Source: Ferrimicrobium sp.
GTDB lineage: Bacteria > Actinomycetota > Acidimicrobiia > Acidimicrobiales > Acidimicrobiaceae
Direction: 5' to 3'
DNA: 64,000 bases
NCBI RefSeq assembly: GCF_027319265.1
Contig: NZ_DAHVNP010000076.1
Coordinates: forward strand, 62,001 to 126,000
In this document: in pieces, positions 54,372 through 63,754 of the stretch
Position numbering within the stretch: position 1 is the stretch's first letter
Layout: each line of letters opens with the position of its first letter
Translations under genes and position numbers: made by a program
The notes under the pieces: generated by a model
What the model saw: only the letters and a program-made list of their open reading frames with translations
Databases searched by the model: none
Told to the model about the DNA's origin: nothing

Positions 54372-55343
54372 TTAGGCGCCAACCCTTTGGCGAATCGCTT
54401 CGATCAGTCGCGGCAACAACTTCTGCGCATCACCGACCACGCCAAGATCGGCGATCTGGAGGATAGGAGCGTCCTTATCCTTGTTGATAGCGATGATGTT
54501 TTTTGCCCCCTTCATGCCGACCATATGCTGGGTCGCGCCTGAGATACCGATGGCAAGATAGAGGTTGGGCTTCACCGTCTTGCCGGTCTGTCCTACCTGA
54601 TAGGCATAGGGAACCCAGCCCGCGTCCACGATCGCACGAGAGGCTCCAGTCGCTCCATGCAACAATCCCGCTAGCTCCTCCACGTAGCGGTAGTTCTCCG
54701 CGCTTCCAAGCCCTCTACCACCGGAGACCACTACCTCGGCTTCGTCCAGCTTCGGTCCCTGTCGCTCCTCCACATGGCTCGACACGATCACGGCTCGGTC
54801 TGCCTGGGTATTCGAGCTGACCGATCCATCGGTGACGGCTGGATTAGCTGGCACCGCAGCTGCCTCGCTGGCGATACTCTTGGGGCGAATCGCTAGCAAC
54901 TGGACCGGAGCAGTGATCTTCGATGAGACCACCTTTTCACCACCGAAGACCAGGTTATCTGCGACGATAGCACCATCGACCTCCCGGACCATCACCGCGT
55001 TCGTGAGCACCGGAGCGTCGAGCAGGACCGAAAGCCGGGCGAGGACGTCTCGTCCCGTGTACGATTGAGCGACCAAAACCGCCTGGGCGCCCACGCTGCT
55101 GACCACCTCACGCATCGCATCAGCGACAGGGACGCCAGGCAGATGCGAGTCGGTGGATCCAAGTGAGATGATCGCGGTGACCCCGTAGAATCCAAGCGTC
55201 GTTGCAGCCTCCTGGCTGTCGACGTCATAGATGACCGCCGTCACCTGCTCAGACAGGCTCCGGGCCAAGGTAGCGAGCTCAAGAGCAACCGGCGCTACTG
55301 CCCCTCCTTGGGGCTCAGCGAGAATCACGCAGTTTGTTAACAT
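54372..55343 (-). CDS. etfA: Electron transfer flavoprotein alpha subunit
   Basis: A 323-residue FAD-binding subunit. The C-terminal FAD signature is [15 protein letters not shown] and [20 protein letters not shown], with [20 protein letters not shown] and [14 protein letters not shown]. The N-terminal half has the nucleotide-fold [13 protein letters not shown]. With EtfB it carries electrons from acyl-CoA dehydrogenases to the quinone pool through an ETF dehydrogenase that is not in the window. It begins 9 bp after etfB in the same operon. Confidence 0.95.
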   Translation of the reverse strand: MLTNCVILAEPQGGAVAPVALELATLARSLSEQVTAVIYDVDSQEAATTLGFYGVTAIISLGSTDSHLPGVPVADAMREVVSSVGAQAVLVAQSYTGRDVLARLSVLLDAPVLTNAVMVREVDGAIVADNLVFGGEKVVSSKITAPVQLLAIRPKSIASEAAAVPANPAVTDGSVSSNTQADRAVIVSSHVEERQGPKLDEAEVVVSGGRGLGSAENYRYVEELAGLLHGATGASRAIVDAGWVPYAYQVGQTGKTVKPNLYLAIGISGATQHMVGMKGAKNIIAINKDKDAPILQIADLGVVGDAQKLLPRLIEAIRQRVGA

Positions 55344-55352
55344 TTCTTCTCC

Positions 55353-56114
55353 TTAGAGTACTTTGATCTGAGCAAGGTAATTGATAATCTCGGTCTCAGC
55401 GGACCCGTCGTCCTCGACAATTTGGCCAGCAGCACGAGCCTCTGCGTCTTCGACAGCCACGACCTGTTCGCGGATCTCGACCGAGAGGCCCAAATCAGCG
55501 AGTGTGAGCTGCTCAACGGGCTTTGACTTAGCACTCATAATTCCCTTAAAGGATGGGTACCGGGGTTCGACAACCCCTGCCGTCACACTCACCACCGCAG
55601 GAAGATCTGCCTCCACCACGTCGTAACCATCTTCGGTCTGGCGCTGGATCGATACCGTCGTCCCTCGTAACTCGATCTGCTTAGCAAAGGTCAACGCTGG
55701 CCATTCGAGGAGAGCAGCGATCTGAGCGGGAACTGTACCCGTATACCCATCCGTCGACTCAGTCGCCGCAATCACCAGATCGGCACCGACGCGCTGCGCC
55801 GCCGAAGCGAGCACCTTCGCCGTCGTCAACGCATCCGCACCCGCAAGTGCTGGGTCGCTGATCACGACGGCACTCGTCGCTCCCATGGCGAGCCCGGTCC
55901 TGACCCCTTGGACCTCCTGATTGGGTGCCATTGAGACCAGGATCACCTCCGCACCTCCAGCCGCCTCCGCGAGGCGCAATGCAATCTCAACGCCATAGGC
56001 GTCAGAATCGTCCAAAATTGCCTTGGCACCCCGAGTCAGGCGCATCGAAGCCGGATCGATCCTCTGTGGCTCCGACGGATCGGAAATCTGCTTAACGCAC
56101 ACCACAACTTTCAT
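55353..56114 (-). CDS. etfB: Electron transfer flavoprotein beta subunit
   Basis: A 253-residue subunit with AMP-binding site. MKVVVCVKQISDPSEPQRID and TRGAKAILDDSDAYGVEIAL at the N-terminus, then ATESTDGYTGTVPAQIAALL, are the family signatures. The C-terminal arm (AEARAAGQIVEDDGSAE) wraps the alpha subunit. It precedes etfA with a 9-bp gap. The pair fits the thiolase gene nearby in fatty-acid or amino-acid catabolism. Confidence 0.95.
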   Translation of the reverse strand: MKVVVCVKQISDPSEPQRIDPASMRLTRGAKAILDDSDAYGVEIALRLAEAAGGAEVILVSMAPNQEVQGVRTGLAMGATSAVVISDPALAGADALTTAKVLASAAQRVGADLVIAATESTDGYTGTVPAQIAALLEWPALTFAKQIELRGTTVSIQRQTEDGYDVVEADLPAVVSVTAGVVEPRYPSFKGIMSAKSKPVEQLTLADLGLSVEIREQVVAVEDAEARAAGQIVEDDGSAETEIINYLAQIKVL

Positions 56115-56181
56115 GCGTGTACCTACCCTTCTGCAACGCTTACAACGTACTAGCCTATCGCTCGTTTGCAGATTGGTGGAA

Positions 56182-57630
56182 TCAGGAACGGGAGTTTGTC
56201 AGCACCGGTATGCGAAGACGAACGAGCGCACCACCCCGCCGTGAATGATCAAAGGTGATCGTACCATCAAGCTGGGTCGTGACAAGGTCACGCACAATGG
56301 CGAGGCCGAGCGACTTTGCGCTCGCTGCAACGAGATCCTCCGGGAAACCGACGCCATCATCACTGATCTCCACCCACAGATCCTTTGGGTGCCGTTCGAG
56401 GACTACCCGAACGTTGAGTGCCTTGCGGTCGTCGCCATAGCCATGCTCAAGCGAGTTCTGAATCAACTCCGCGAGCACGATCGCCAACGGCGTTACTCGC
56501 TGAGCATCGATCCGTTCGGCAGAACCCTCCAGGACCACATCGAGTTCTCGCCCTGGCAACTTCGACTCACGCGCGAGCCGAATCAGCGCCTCAATCACCT
56601 CATCGATCTCCACCTCTTCGGAGATGTCTCGCGAGAGAAACTCATGCACCACAGCAATGGACCGGATGCGGCGTTCTGCCTCGCCGAGCGCCGTCTTAGC
56701 CTCACTATTGGAGAGGCGTCGAGCCTGAAGACTGAGGAGGCTCGAGATGGTCTGCAGGTTATTCTTCACGCGGTGATGCACTTCGCGAATCGTCGCATCC
56801 TTGGAGGCCAGAAGGCGATCCCGTTGACGGAGGTCGGTCACATCGCGCAATAGCAGTACATACCCATTCCCGACGTCACCACGATACAGCGGGAGACAGT
56901 AGAAGGTGACCGTCACCCCGCGCGACTTTTCAACCTCCTCAAAGACTGGCGCTCCAAGTATGTCGGCGCGCTGCAGCGCCTGAATACGGAGCCCTAGTTC
57001 CTCAAGATTCATTCCTACCCGTACACTTGGACACCCGAGCCGGTGCAGCGCGCTCAGCGCGTTCGGTGAAAGAAACCGAATCCGTTCATGGGCATCGAGC
57101 ACGCACACCCCGTCACCAACCCGGGGGGCCTCCTCGACCTCGCTCGGCGGGTAGGGGAAACGGCCATTGATCAACATCGCCATGAACTGATCGAACAGGC
57201 TCAGGTAGGTCGATTCCAACTCTCCTGGGTTGCGATGTCGCTCGCTGAGTTGGTCGCGGATCATCACGCCGAAGACCTCGCCATCCTGGAGCAGGGGGAT
57301 GAACCAGGAGGTGATGTGACGTCCGCTTCGAGGATCGGAACGCGTCTCATGAACGATCTCCCCTCGGTGAAAGCAGCGATAGATTGGCGATCCTTCGGTG
57401 AGGTCAAACTGCATCCCGATCAAATCCCCAGGATGTGCCGTCTGGGAGGTGGCAGGACGCACCTGAGAGACGATGGTGTAGCGCGAGCGCCGACCCTCTT
57501 GGTTTTCGATGGGAAGTGCAATGCTCAGATCGCTGAAACCAAGATCAGCAAGGAACCCCCAAAAGCGCAAGAGCTCGCCGAGATAGGTACGCCGCGAGTC
57601 GATCAGCGAGGCTGCATCCCTCTCCAGCAT
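56182..57630 (-). CDS. pdtaS: Sensor histidine kinase of the PdtaS type
   Basis: A 482-residue soluble kinase. An N-terminal GAF-like domain (about residues 20-150) is followed by a PAS-like domain (about 175-270). The HisKA_2 dimerisation helix REVHHRVKNNLQTISSLLS contains the phosphorylatable His285. The ATP site has LAELIQNSLEHGYG and DDGVGFP. The organisation is that of Mycobacterium PdtaS, which signals to the antiterminator PdtaR. No pdtaR lies in the window. Lack of membrane helices indicates a cytoplasmic sensor. It is followed on the complementary side by the PHP-type gene 2 bp away. Confidence 0.88.
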   Translation of the reverse strand: MLERDAASLIDSRRTYLGELLRFWGFLADLGFSDLSIALPIENQEGRRSRYTIVSQVRPATSQTAHPGDLIGMQFDLTEGSPIYRCFHRGEIVHETRSDPRSGRHITSWFIPLLQDGEVFGVMIRDQLSERHRNPGELESTYLSLFDQFMAMLINGRFPYPPSEVEEAPRVGDGVCVLDAHERIRFLSPNALSALHRLGCPSVRVGMNLEELGLRIQALQRADILGAPVFEEVEKSRGVTVTFYCLPLYRGDVGNGYVLLLRDVTDLRQRDRLLASKDATIREVHHRVKNNLQTISSLLSLQARRLSNSEAKTALGEAERRIRSIAVVHEFLSRDISEEVEIDEVIEALIRLARESKLPGRELDVVLEGSAERIDAQRVTPLAIVLAELIQNSLEHGYGDDRKALNVRVVLERHPKDLWVEISDDGVGFPEDLVAASAKSLGLAIVRDLVTTQLDGTITFDHSRRGGALVRLRIPVLTNSRS

Positions 57631-57632
57631 GG

Positions 57633-58499
57633 CTAGAGCGCTACCTCGGTGCCCACTCGACCCTCAAAACGGCGTAACGTCGTCACCCCATGGGCCACCA
57701 ACAGCTCTTTGATCTCAGGTGCACGATCAGCGACGTCACCAAGACCGTGGGCATCTGATGCAGTGGTGAGCGGCACCTCGAGCTCAAGAAACCGTCGCAG
57801 CAGCCCGGGAGCGGGATAGAACTCTCTTACCGGTTTGCGCATACCCGCCGAGGAGACCTCCGCGGCTACCCCCGCCGTGGCCGCCGCCTCAGCCATGCGG
57901 TCGAAGTACTCCTGGGGCACCTTTGGTCGGTGACCAGCCACCTTCACGAGATCAGGATGCGCGAGTACATCCACGGTATGGGTCGCCGCCAGTTCCTCGA
58001 GTGCTCGTGTATAGGCCGCCCAAGCCGGTTCCACACCTACGCGCTCCCACTCCGCCATCACCACTGGGTCATCGATATGATCGAAGGGCCAGGTCTCAAT
58101 CCAGTGGACGGAGCCGAGCAAGACATCAAAGGGGTATCCGAGCAACATCGCCTGTACCCGGTGCATCGCCTCGGGATAGTAGTCCACCTCAAGACCCATC
58201 ACGACAGGGAGGCCCGCAGCCTTCGCCTCCAGCGCAACAGCGACGTATTGGTCGAGATCGGCAGTAGCATTTTGCTCCCAGTACTGCTCCATGAGATCAC
58301 GCATCGGGCTCTCGGGATAGCGTCGGAAGTAGCCAGACAGAATCGAACGCGCCTGCGAGAAGCGGTAAAAATGCTCCGTCACCGCGATCTCCGACACTCC
58401 CTGCGCGGCCGCATGTTCACAGTACGCCGCCAGCTCTTCGAGTACGACCGGCTTATCTTTGGAGCCATGAGACCAGAGATGGAGATGGTAGTCGATCAT
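57633..58499 (-). CDS. PHP domain metallohydrolase
   Basis: A 288-residue PHP protein. DYHLHLWSHG at the N-terminus and AVTEHFYRF are metal-binding motifs, GLEVDYYPEA and VLAHPDLVKVAG follow, and SDAHGLGDVADR near the C-terminus completes the metal site. This resembles histidinol-phosphate phosphatase of the PHP type, or a nucleic-acid or sugar phosphatase. The gene ends 2 bp before pdtaS begins, so the two are likely co-transcribed. Substrate is unproven. Confidence 0.88.
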   Translation of the reverse strand: MIDYHLHLWSHGSKDKPVVLEELAAYCEHAAAQGVSEIAVTEHFYRFSQARSILSGYFRRYPESPMRDLMEQYWEQNATADLDQYVAVALEAKAAGLPVVMGLEVDYYPEAMHRVQAMLLGYPFDVLLGSVHWIETWPFDHIDDPVVMAEWERVGVEPAWAAYTRALEELAATHTVDVLAHPDLVKVAGHRPKVPQEYFDRMAEAAATAGVAAEVSSAGMRKPVREFYPAPGLLRRFLELEVPLTTASDAHGLGDVADRAPEIKELLVAHGVTTLRRFEGRVGTEVAL

Positions 58500-58679
58500 G
58501 CGTCCAGCCTAGCTCCCGGCCTGTAGCCATCACTGACTCCCGTGGCGAAACCACTGAGATACTATCTCTTCGAAGGGACTCCGACCACCCAGCGGTCGCG
58601 CGCTGGCGTACCTTCAGCACACACAACCCACTGATCACGATCCGACAACGGAGGCGATGGTCCGCTTCAAGAAGGTACT

Positions 58680-59828
58680 TCAGCCACCCGCTGAATCAAC
58701 CACCGTCGTCGAACGGACCAGTTCCGCCAACGCAATGGGTGAATCTAACGCCAGCTCCGAGATCGGAACTTCGAAAAGATCGATACCCACATCCTGGAGG
58801 GCATCAACGAGTTCACGAGCACGGGCATTGGTGAGTTGCTGGTGCGTGAAGGCCAATTCGGAGGTCGCACGAAGAATGGCACCGGCCACCACCGGCTTCT
58901 CCTCAAAACGAGCCGCCAAGACGCCAGGTGCCTCCTGCTCGAGCCACGCGCGCGCCTGTTCCGCTTGCGGGGTAAAAAGCCGTCCAGGCAGAGAGCGATT
59001 CACGATGAAGGCGAGTGCATGCAAATGACGAGTTTCGAGTGCCCGAAGGAGGCGGTGCGCCTCATCGACTGAAGGGCCGTAAGGAGATGCGATCGCAATA
59101 AACCCGGTTGTCGGCGAGGTCAGGAGCTCCGAAAATGACCTGCTCTGTTCCACCAATCCAGGGCCGAGTTTGGCAAAATCCGCGAAGAAATCCGTCAGAT
59201 CCGTCAAGAAAGCGGAACCGAGCACCATGTCAGCAACGATATAGAAGGGGCGGGTGGCGGCAGAGAAGAGACGCGTCCTCCTCGGGAGGGTCAAGAGCGC
59301 GAGCAGTGGAGAGGAGAAAAACTCACGGAGTCGCGCCGGTGCATCCAAGAAATCAAGGGCATTACGCGACGGAGGAGTGTCGACGAAGACAAGATCATAG
59401 CGATCATCCGCGGTGAGCGCAGCGAGTACCTGCACGGCGGCATAGTCATACGAGCCGATGAACTTCGCTGAGAGGTTGTGATAGATGGGACTCGCTAGGA
59501 TCCTCTCCGATGTTGCGTGGTCCGGGGAGAACTGATGTACAAGATCGTCCCAAGCGCTCTTCATATCGACTGAGGCAGCCCACAACCTTCCCTTGGGAGC
59601 GAGTCCCGGCAGTTCAACCTCACGAGGCGCATTGGCAAGAGCTGCCACCCCAAGGGTGCCAGCCAGCCGCTTCGCTGGGTCGACGGTCACGACCAAGACA
59701 TTGAGTTCTTGCTCAAGCGCAGCGGTGATCGCTAGCGACGCCGCGAGGGTCGTCTTGCCGACGCCACCGCTCCCAACGACAAAAACCCGCTCCCTGGTCA
59801 TCAAGCTCTCAAGGAGCCTTGTCACCAT
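58680..59828 (-). CDS. ArsA/GET3-like ATPase (variant P-loop)
   Basis: A 382-residue ATPase of the ArsA/Get3 family. The P-loop is GSGGVGKTT at 19-27: the deviant Walker A signature lysine (the first K in GKGGVGKT) is replaced by Ser, whereas the partner protein keeps it. VVTVDPAKRLAGTLGV (switch I), FVDTPPSRNALDFL (switch II) and the final AFIVNRSLPG are present. Similar actinobacterial pairs are annotated as anion-transporting ATPases, with no known role in arsenic here (no arsB). The start overlaps the partner's stop by 7 nt (ATGGTGA). Confidence 0.85.
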   Translation of the reverse strand: MVTRLLESLMTRERVFVVGSGGVGKTTLAASLAITAALEQELNVLVVTVDPAKRLAGTLGVAALANAPREVELPGLAPKGRLWAASVDMKSAWDDLVHQFSPDHATSERILASPIYHNLSAKFIGSYDYAAVQVLAALTADDRYDLVFVDTPPSRNALDFLDAPARLREFFSSPLLALLTLPRRTRLFSAATRPFYIVADMVLGSAFLTDLTDFFADFAKLGPGLVEQSRSFSELLTSPTTGFIAIASPYGPSVDEAHRLLRALETRHLHALAFIVNRSLPGRLFTPQAEQARAWLEQEAPGVLAARFEEKPVVAGAILRATSELAFTHQQLTNARARELVDALQDVGIDLFEVPISELALDSPIALAELVRSTTVVDSAGG

Positions 59829-60748
59829 AGCTCCACCTCGAGCACCTCAGCGACCTCGTCGACGAGCTCACGTGTCTCGAGCGCTCCAAAGTACTCTCCT
59901 ACGGTTGCCACCCGTAACGACGGCCCCAATTGATCGACGAAGACTCGGAGGTTACGATCATGCCGATCGCTGATTCTCGCAAAAAGGTCAGAGGCGGCGA
60001 GCACCTCATTCAGGCCAGCGATCGAGTCGCCGAAGGTGCGGATCGCCTCGACTACCTCAGTTTCGACACCCGCCATCGGACCGACAAATCGCCGATTGAC
60101 GACGGCACCTTCAAGACGCACCGGCGTCTCAGCTCGCAACCGTCCAGCGAGATCGAGCGCCTCTTCGATCGGGGTCTCCTCCGGCGTGGCCACCAGCAGC
60201 GCCACCGAACGTTCTGGGTCAGCCAAAATCTCCAGCATCCACTCGGTCTGATTCTTCACGAGTCCAAGCTGGATCAGTTGACCAACGTCACCGGCCACCC
60301 CGAGCTGCGAGATAACGTGTCCGCTGGCAGGAGGGTCAACGACGATCAGATCGTAGGTATCCTGTCGTACCTCATAGCAGAGTTTCCCGATCACCAGAAT
60401 CTCACGCACCCCAGGAGCCGCTGTGGAGACGAAGTCAAAGATCTTGCCGAGTCCGGGAAACTTTGAGATGAACGGCACCTTGACGTAGATACGTAGATAT
60501 TCTGCCAAGGCGGCTTCGGTATCCATCTCCATGACCCAAAGATTCTCTGCGGCGCGCTGTGGCGTGAACGAGGTCTCGGTCAGGCCCAACATCGATCCAA
60601 CGTCGCCCTTGCCATCCACCTCAACGATCAACACCCTCAGGCCTCGGCGTGCGCCTAAGGACCCAAGCGCGGCCGCGATGGTGCTCTTGCCAACACCACC
60701 CTTGCCGGTCACGAAGATCAATCTCTTATGAAGCAACTCCTCAATCAT
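59822..60748 (-). CDS. ArsA/GET3-like ATPase (canonical deviant P-loop)
   Basis: A 308-residue partner of the adjacent ATPase. FVTGKGGVGKSTIAAALG holds the full deviant Walker A (residues 15-23). VEVDGKGDVGSML is the switch I region and VVDPPASGHVI the switch II region. Unlike eukaryotic Get3 it has no CxxC zinc motif visible. The two may form a heterodimer in which this subunit supplies the signature lysine. It lies 3 bp from DUF3107 and is thereby linked to mrp. Confidence 0.88.
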   Translation of the reverse strand: MIEELLHKRLIFVTGKGGVGKSTIAAALGSLGARRGLRVLIVEVDGKGDVGSMLGLTETSFTPQRAAENLWVMEMDTEAALAEYLRIYVKVPFISKFPGLGKIFDFVSTAAPGVREILVIGKLCYEVRQDTYDLIVVDPPASGHVISQLGVAGDVGQLIQLGLVKNQTEWMLEILADPERSVALLVATPEETPIEEALDLAGRLRAETPVRLEGAVVNRRFVGPMAGVETEVVEAIRTFGDSIAGLNEVLAASDLFARISDRHDRNLRVFVDQLGPSLRVATVGEYFGALETRELVDEVAEVLEVELW

Positions 60749-60751
60749 GCG

Positions 60752-60985
60752 CTAGGCGCTAAAGCCAACCTTGCGCTGTTCCTTGTTTGGACCAACCTCG
60801 ATAAAGAGGATCTTGTTGACCGGTACCCCGACCTTCTTGCCCTTACGGTCCGTCAACCACCAGAGTGACTCGCTCCCCGACTGCGCCTTCGCGAACTCCT
60901 CGATCACCTTGGCCTGGTCGGTTCCATCGTCCATCTCTAATTCAATCTCACGCATGGCATCACCGAGCCCAATACGAATCTCCAC
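60752..60985 (-). CDS. DUF3107 family protein
   Basis: A 77-residue protein. EIRIGLGDAMREIELEMDDG at the N-terminus and LWWLTDRKGKKVGVPVNKIL with FIEVGPNKEQRKVGF at the C-terminus match DUF3107, a small actinobacterial protein of unknown role. It is 3 bp from the ArsA-like gene downstream and 9 bp from mrp upstream, so all four genes form one operon. It may bind the ATPases or their cargo. Confidence 0.88.
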   Translation of the reverse strand: MEIRIGLGDAMREIELEMDDGTDQAKVIEEFAKAQSGSESLWWLTDRKGKKVGVPVNKILFIEVGPNKEQRKVGFSA

Positions 60986-60994
60986 TAGTACCTC

Positions 60995-62116
60995 CTACTT
61001 CGCTTGGACCTTGAGATCACTCCGATACCGTCTCACTGGACCTAGACTCTCTAGCCTATCAACGAGTTCGCGCAAACTTTCGCTCGCAAGGTCAGAAGCC
61101 GCCCCAATCACCGCTGGAATCCCTTGATCCCCGCCCTCGCGAAGTGCCATCGTCAAAGGCACCTCTCCAAGCAACTCCACCCCGAGGTCTCCAGCGAGTC
61201 GCGCGCCCCCACCAGAACCAAAGATCGCATAGCGCTCGCCCTCTGGCGTCACAAATGCCGACATGTTCTCGATGACGCCGCGTACCGGCAGCTTGAGCTT
61301 TTTGGCAGCCAGTGCTGACCGCTGTGCGACACGAACCGCCGCCGACTGCGGGGTGGTGACCACAAAAATCTCGGACCGCGGAAGAAACTGCTGGAGGCTG
61401 AGGGCAACATCACCAGTCCCTGGCGGCATGTCGACCAACAGGTAGTCAAGCTCGCCCCAGAGCACGTCGACCAGAAACTGCTCAATCGTCTTATGCAGCA
61501 TCGGGCCTCGCCAGATGACAGGCGTATCCTCCTCGACAAAGAACCCCAACGACATCACCTTCACCCCAAAGGCCTTCGGTGGCAAAATGAGATCGTCGAT
61601 CACCCGAGGCATGCTGGTGAGTCCAAGGAGCTTTGGAATCGAAAAACCATAGACATCAGCGTCCAAGATGCCAACGCGACGCCCTCTTCGTGCGAGTTCA
61701 GCCGCCATATTCGCCGTCACTGACGATTTCCCAACGCCACCCTTCCCCGAGGAAACGCCGATGACGCGCGCCGTCGAACCAGGCAACGAAAAGACGGGCG
61801 TCCGAGTCGTTCGTGCCTCGAGCATCTCCGGTGTCATAAGCCGTTCACGGAGCTGTGCCTGGCCGGCAGGATCCAACGGTAGCAGTTCAACTGTGACTGA
61901 AGAACCGAGTTCGGCAACCGCAGCGTCCGCCTCTGCCTGCAGTCGTTGGGCGACTTCAGGTGCACCACCCACATAGTAAAGTTGTGCGCTGACCCGTCGG
62001 AGCCGCGAACTCACTGGCCCCACGAGACCGAGCTCTTGGAGACTCGCCCCCAGCTCATCATCGATGAGCGATCCCAAACGCTCTAGGACTTGTTCCTGGA
62101 TATCCTTGGCCATCAT
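60995..62116 (-). CDS. mrp: Mrp/NBP35-type iron-sulfur carrier ATPase
   Basis: A 373-residue P-loop ATPase. An N-terminal MIP18-like domain (residues 1-85) is followed by GVSSGKGGVGKSSVTANMA with the deviant Walker A, DADVYGFSIPKLLGL, and LVDMPPGTGDVALSLQQFLP. The usual metal-binding CxxC pair after GVIENMSAFV is absent: the sequence there is TPEGERYAIFGSGG. It may therefore bind a cluster with other residues or act as a non-cluster ATPase. Tandem ATGs start at 62116; AGGAG lies just upstream. It heads the ATPase operon and is divergent from the SufR-like gene. Confidence 0.92.
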   Translation of the reverse strand: MMAKDIQEQVLERLGSLIDDELGASLQELGLVGPVSSRLRRVSAQLYYVGGAPEVAQRLQAEADAAVAELGSSVTVELLPLDPAGQAQLRERLMTPEMLEARTTRTPVFSLPGSTARVIGVSSGKGGVGKSSVTANMAAELARRGRRVGILDADVYGFSIPKLLGLTSMPRVIDDLILPPKAFGVKVMSLGFFVEEDTPVIWRGPMLHKTIEQFLVDVLWGELDYLLVDMPPGTGDVALSLQQFLPRSEIFVVTTPQSAAVRVAQRSALAAKKLKLPVRGVIENMSAFVTPEGERYAIFGSGGGARLAGDLGVELLGEVPLTMALREGGDQGIPAVIGAASDLASESLRELVDRLESLGPVRRYRSDLKVQAK

Positions 62117-62213
62117 TCTCTCCTACCTTGTACCCCAGCACCTCGCACTGAACCTCTCATGACTAAACTAGTGGAACAATACCGCTACCGTCTTGGTGGA
62201 GGGGAAGGCGTCC

Positions 62214-63104
62214 ATGGAAACGACAACACAGTCGACGAAACAAACACCATCATCCACACGTCCACTGGCAAATGTAGATCAGACCGGACCGACGACGGGA
62301 CGACCGCTGCGCGACGACAAGCCGGATCGCGGTCACCGGGAGGCGAAGGACCCACTCTCGAGTTCTTTTACGGGCGCAGTACAGGCACTCTCCCAGGCGC
62401 TTGGGGACCCCACTCGACGCGAAATCTACCTCTACGTACGCGAGCACGGGTCGGTGACTGCCCAGGAGATCGGTCGCCAATTCCAACTACACCCGAACGT
62501 TGCTCGACATCATCTTGACCGACTCGCCGCAAGCGGCTACGTCGAGGCGGGGGTTGACCGCGATGCGACACCGCAAGTCGGGAGGCCCTCGAAACGCTAC
62601 CGAAGCACTGGAGCCCCACTGCTGGTTGACGGTATCGGGGAGCAGGCCGCCCTCCTTGGAAGATTGCTTGCACGTGCACTGGAGATGCTGGATAACCAAA
62701 GCGTCGAACGGCTCGCCTATGAAGTAGGATTCGATTACGGTCATGAGATCGGCCTGCAGATGAATGGTCAGGCCGCCACCAAGAGCATCGCTGCAAGTCT
62801 CAAGTTGGTCGCCGATGCGCTCACCAGAAATGGGTTCTCCTCAAGCGAAGACTCTCGCGACGATTCGCTCGGCCTCAAAAACAGGTCCTGTCCCTTTGGC
62901 AGCCTGGTCGCCGACCATCCTGTCCTCTGTGTTACGGAGAGCGGCATCATCGAGGGATTGCTCGAAAGCCTCGCCATCGATGGGGACCTCGCCCGCGCTG
63001 AGCCAGTCCGAGGTGGCATGAAGGGCTGCGAAGTGCGCATCTACCCGACAACGGAGACCATTGTCAGTATTCAACCACGCCCGGAGCGGACGCCGCCAAG
63101 CTAA
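62214..63104 (+). CDS. SufR-like HTH regulator with C-terminal cysteines
   Basis: A 296-residue regulator. The first 50 residues are polar and disordered (many Thr, Ser, Pro, Asp). The winged helix-turn-helix includes LGDPTRREIYLYVREHGSVT and AQEIGRQFQLHPNVARHHLD. Cysteines are at about 226, 239 and 272: CPFGSLVADHPVLC is a Cys-x12-Cys pair and GGMKGCEVRIY supplies a third. This resembles the Fe-S sensing SufR family. ATG at 62214 follows GGAGGGGAAGG. It is divergent from mrp (97 bp apart) and convergent with the molybdoenzyme (4-nt overlap), and may control the ATPase operon. Confidence 0.82.
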   Translation: METTTQSTKQTPSSTRPLANVDQTGPTTGRPLRDDKPDRGHREAKDPLSSSFTGAVQALSQALGDPTRREIYLYVREHGSVTAQEIGRQFQLHPNVARHHLDRLAASGYVEAGVDRDATPQVGRPSKRYRSTGAPLLVDGIGEQAALLGRLLARALEMLDNQSVERLAYEVGFDYGHEIGLQMNGQAATKSIAASLKLVADALTRNGFSSSEDSRDDSLGLKNRSCPFGSLVADHPVLCVTESGIIEGLLESLAIDGDLARAEPVRGGMKGCEVRIYPTTETIVSIQPRPERTPPS

Positions 63105-63727
63105 CTCCCCCAGTAGCGCTGCTCTTGCCATGGATCGCCGTAGTTATGGTAGCCATTTCGCTCCCAGAATCCGGGGGCATCTGCATCCCGAAACTCAAGA
63201 CCGCGAAGCCACTTCGCCGACTTCCAGAAGTACAGATGGGGTAACAGGAATCGGACCGGATAACCGTGCTCGGGATCGAGCGGCTCGCCGTCGAAGGCGA
63301 CCGCCAACATGCAGATGGGGTCATCCAACGCATCTTGATACGGGATATTGGTAGTAAAACCATACTCCGCATGGGCAATGAGATGGGTGACAGATGACTG
63401 AGGTCGAACCAGATCGATGATCTTGGTGATTGGAATCCCGCGCCAAACGGTGTCAAACTTCGACCATTTGGTCACACAGTGGATATCCGTCGTGCGCTCC
63501 TCGACTCCAAGGTCGACCAGCTCATCATAGCTGAGCTCGACAGGATGCTCAACCAATCCGAAGACGCGCAACGACCATTGGCTTAAATCCGAGTACTGAG
63601 GCACCTCTCCCGCGTGCAACACGGGAAATCGGTCGGTCATGTACTGGCCGGGTGGAAGGCGATCAGGTGCGATGCCCCGTCGTTCCAGCTCCTTCCGATT
63701 GCGATCAAAAAAACTCAAGCGTACCAC
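63101..63727 (-). CDS. Sulfite-oxidase-like molybdopterin oxidoreductase
   Basis: A 208-residue protein of the YedY/sulfite oxidase fold. Cys84 in TDIHCVTKWSKFDTVWRG is the molybdenum ligand. YSDLSQWSLRVFGLVEHPVE opens the fold, then IAHAEYGFTTNIPYQ and YPVRFLLPHLYFWKSAKWL. It carries no signal peptide, so it is probably cytoplasmic or not exported by Tat. Substrate unknown: related proteins reduce oxidised methionine or sulfoxides. It uses molybdopterin without the guanine nucleotide, so MoaA and MoaC at 31 kb, not MobA, supply it directly. Confidence 0.87.
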   Translation of the reverse strand: MVRLSFFDRNRKELERRGIAPDRLPPGQYMTDRFPVLHAGEVPQYSDLSQWSLRVFGLVEHPVELSYDELVDLGVEERTTDIHCVTKWSKFDTVWRGIPITKIIDLVRPQSSVTHLIAHAEYGFTTNIPYQDALDDPICMLAVAFDGEPLDPEHGYPVRFLLPHLYFWKSAKWLRGLEFRDADAPGFWERNGYHNYGDPWQEQRYWGS

Positions 63728-63754
63728 TCCTCATCAAGATCTAAAGAGTTCAAC

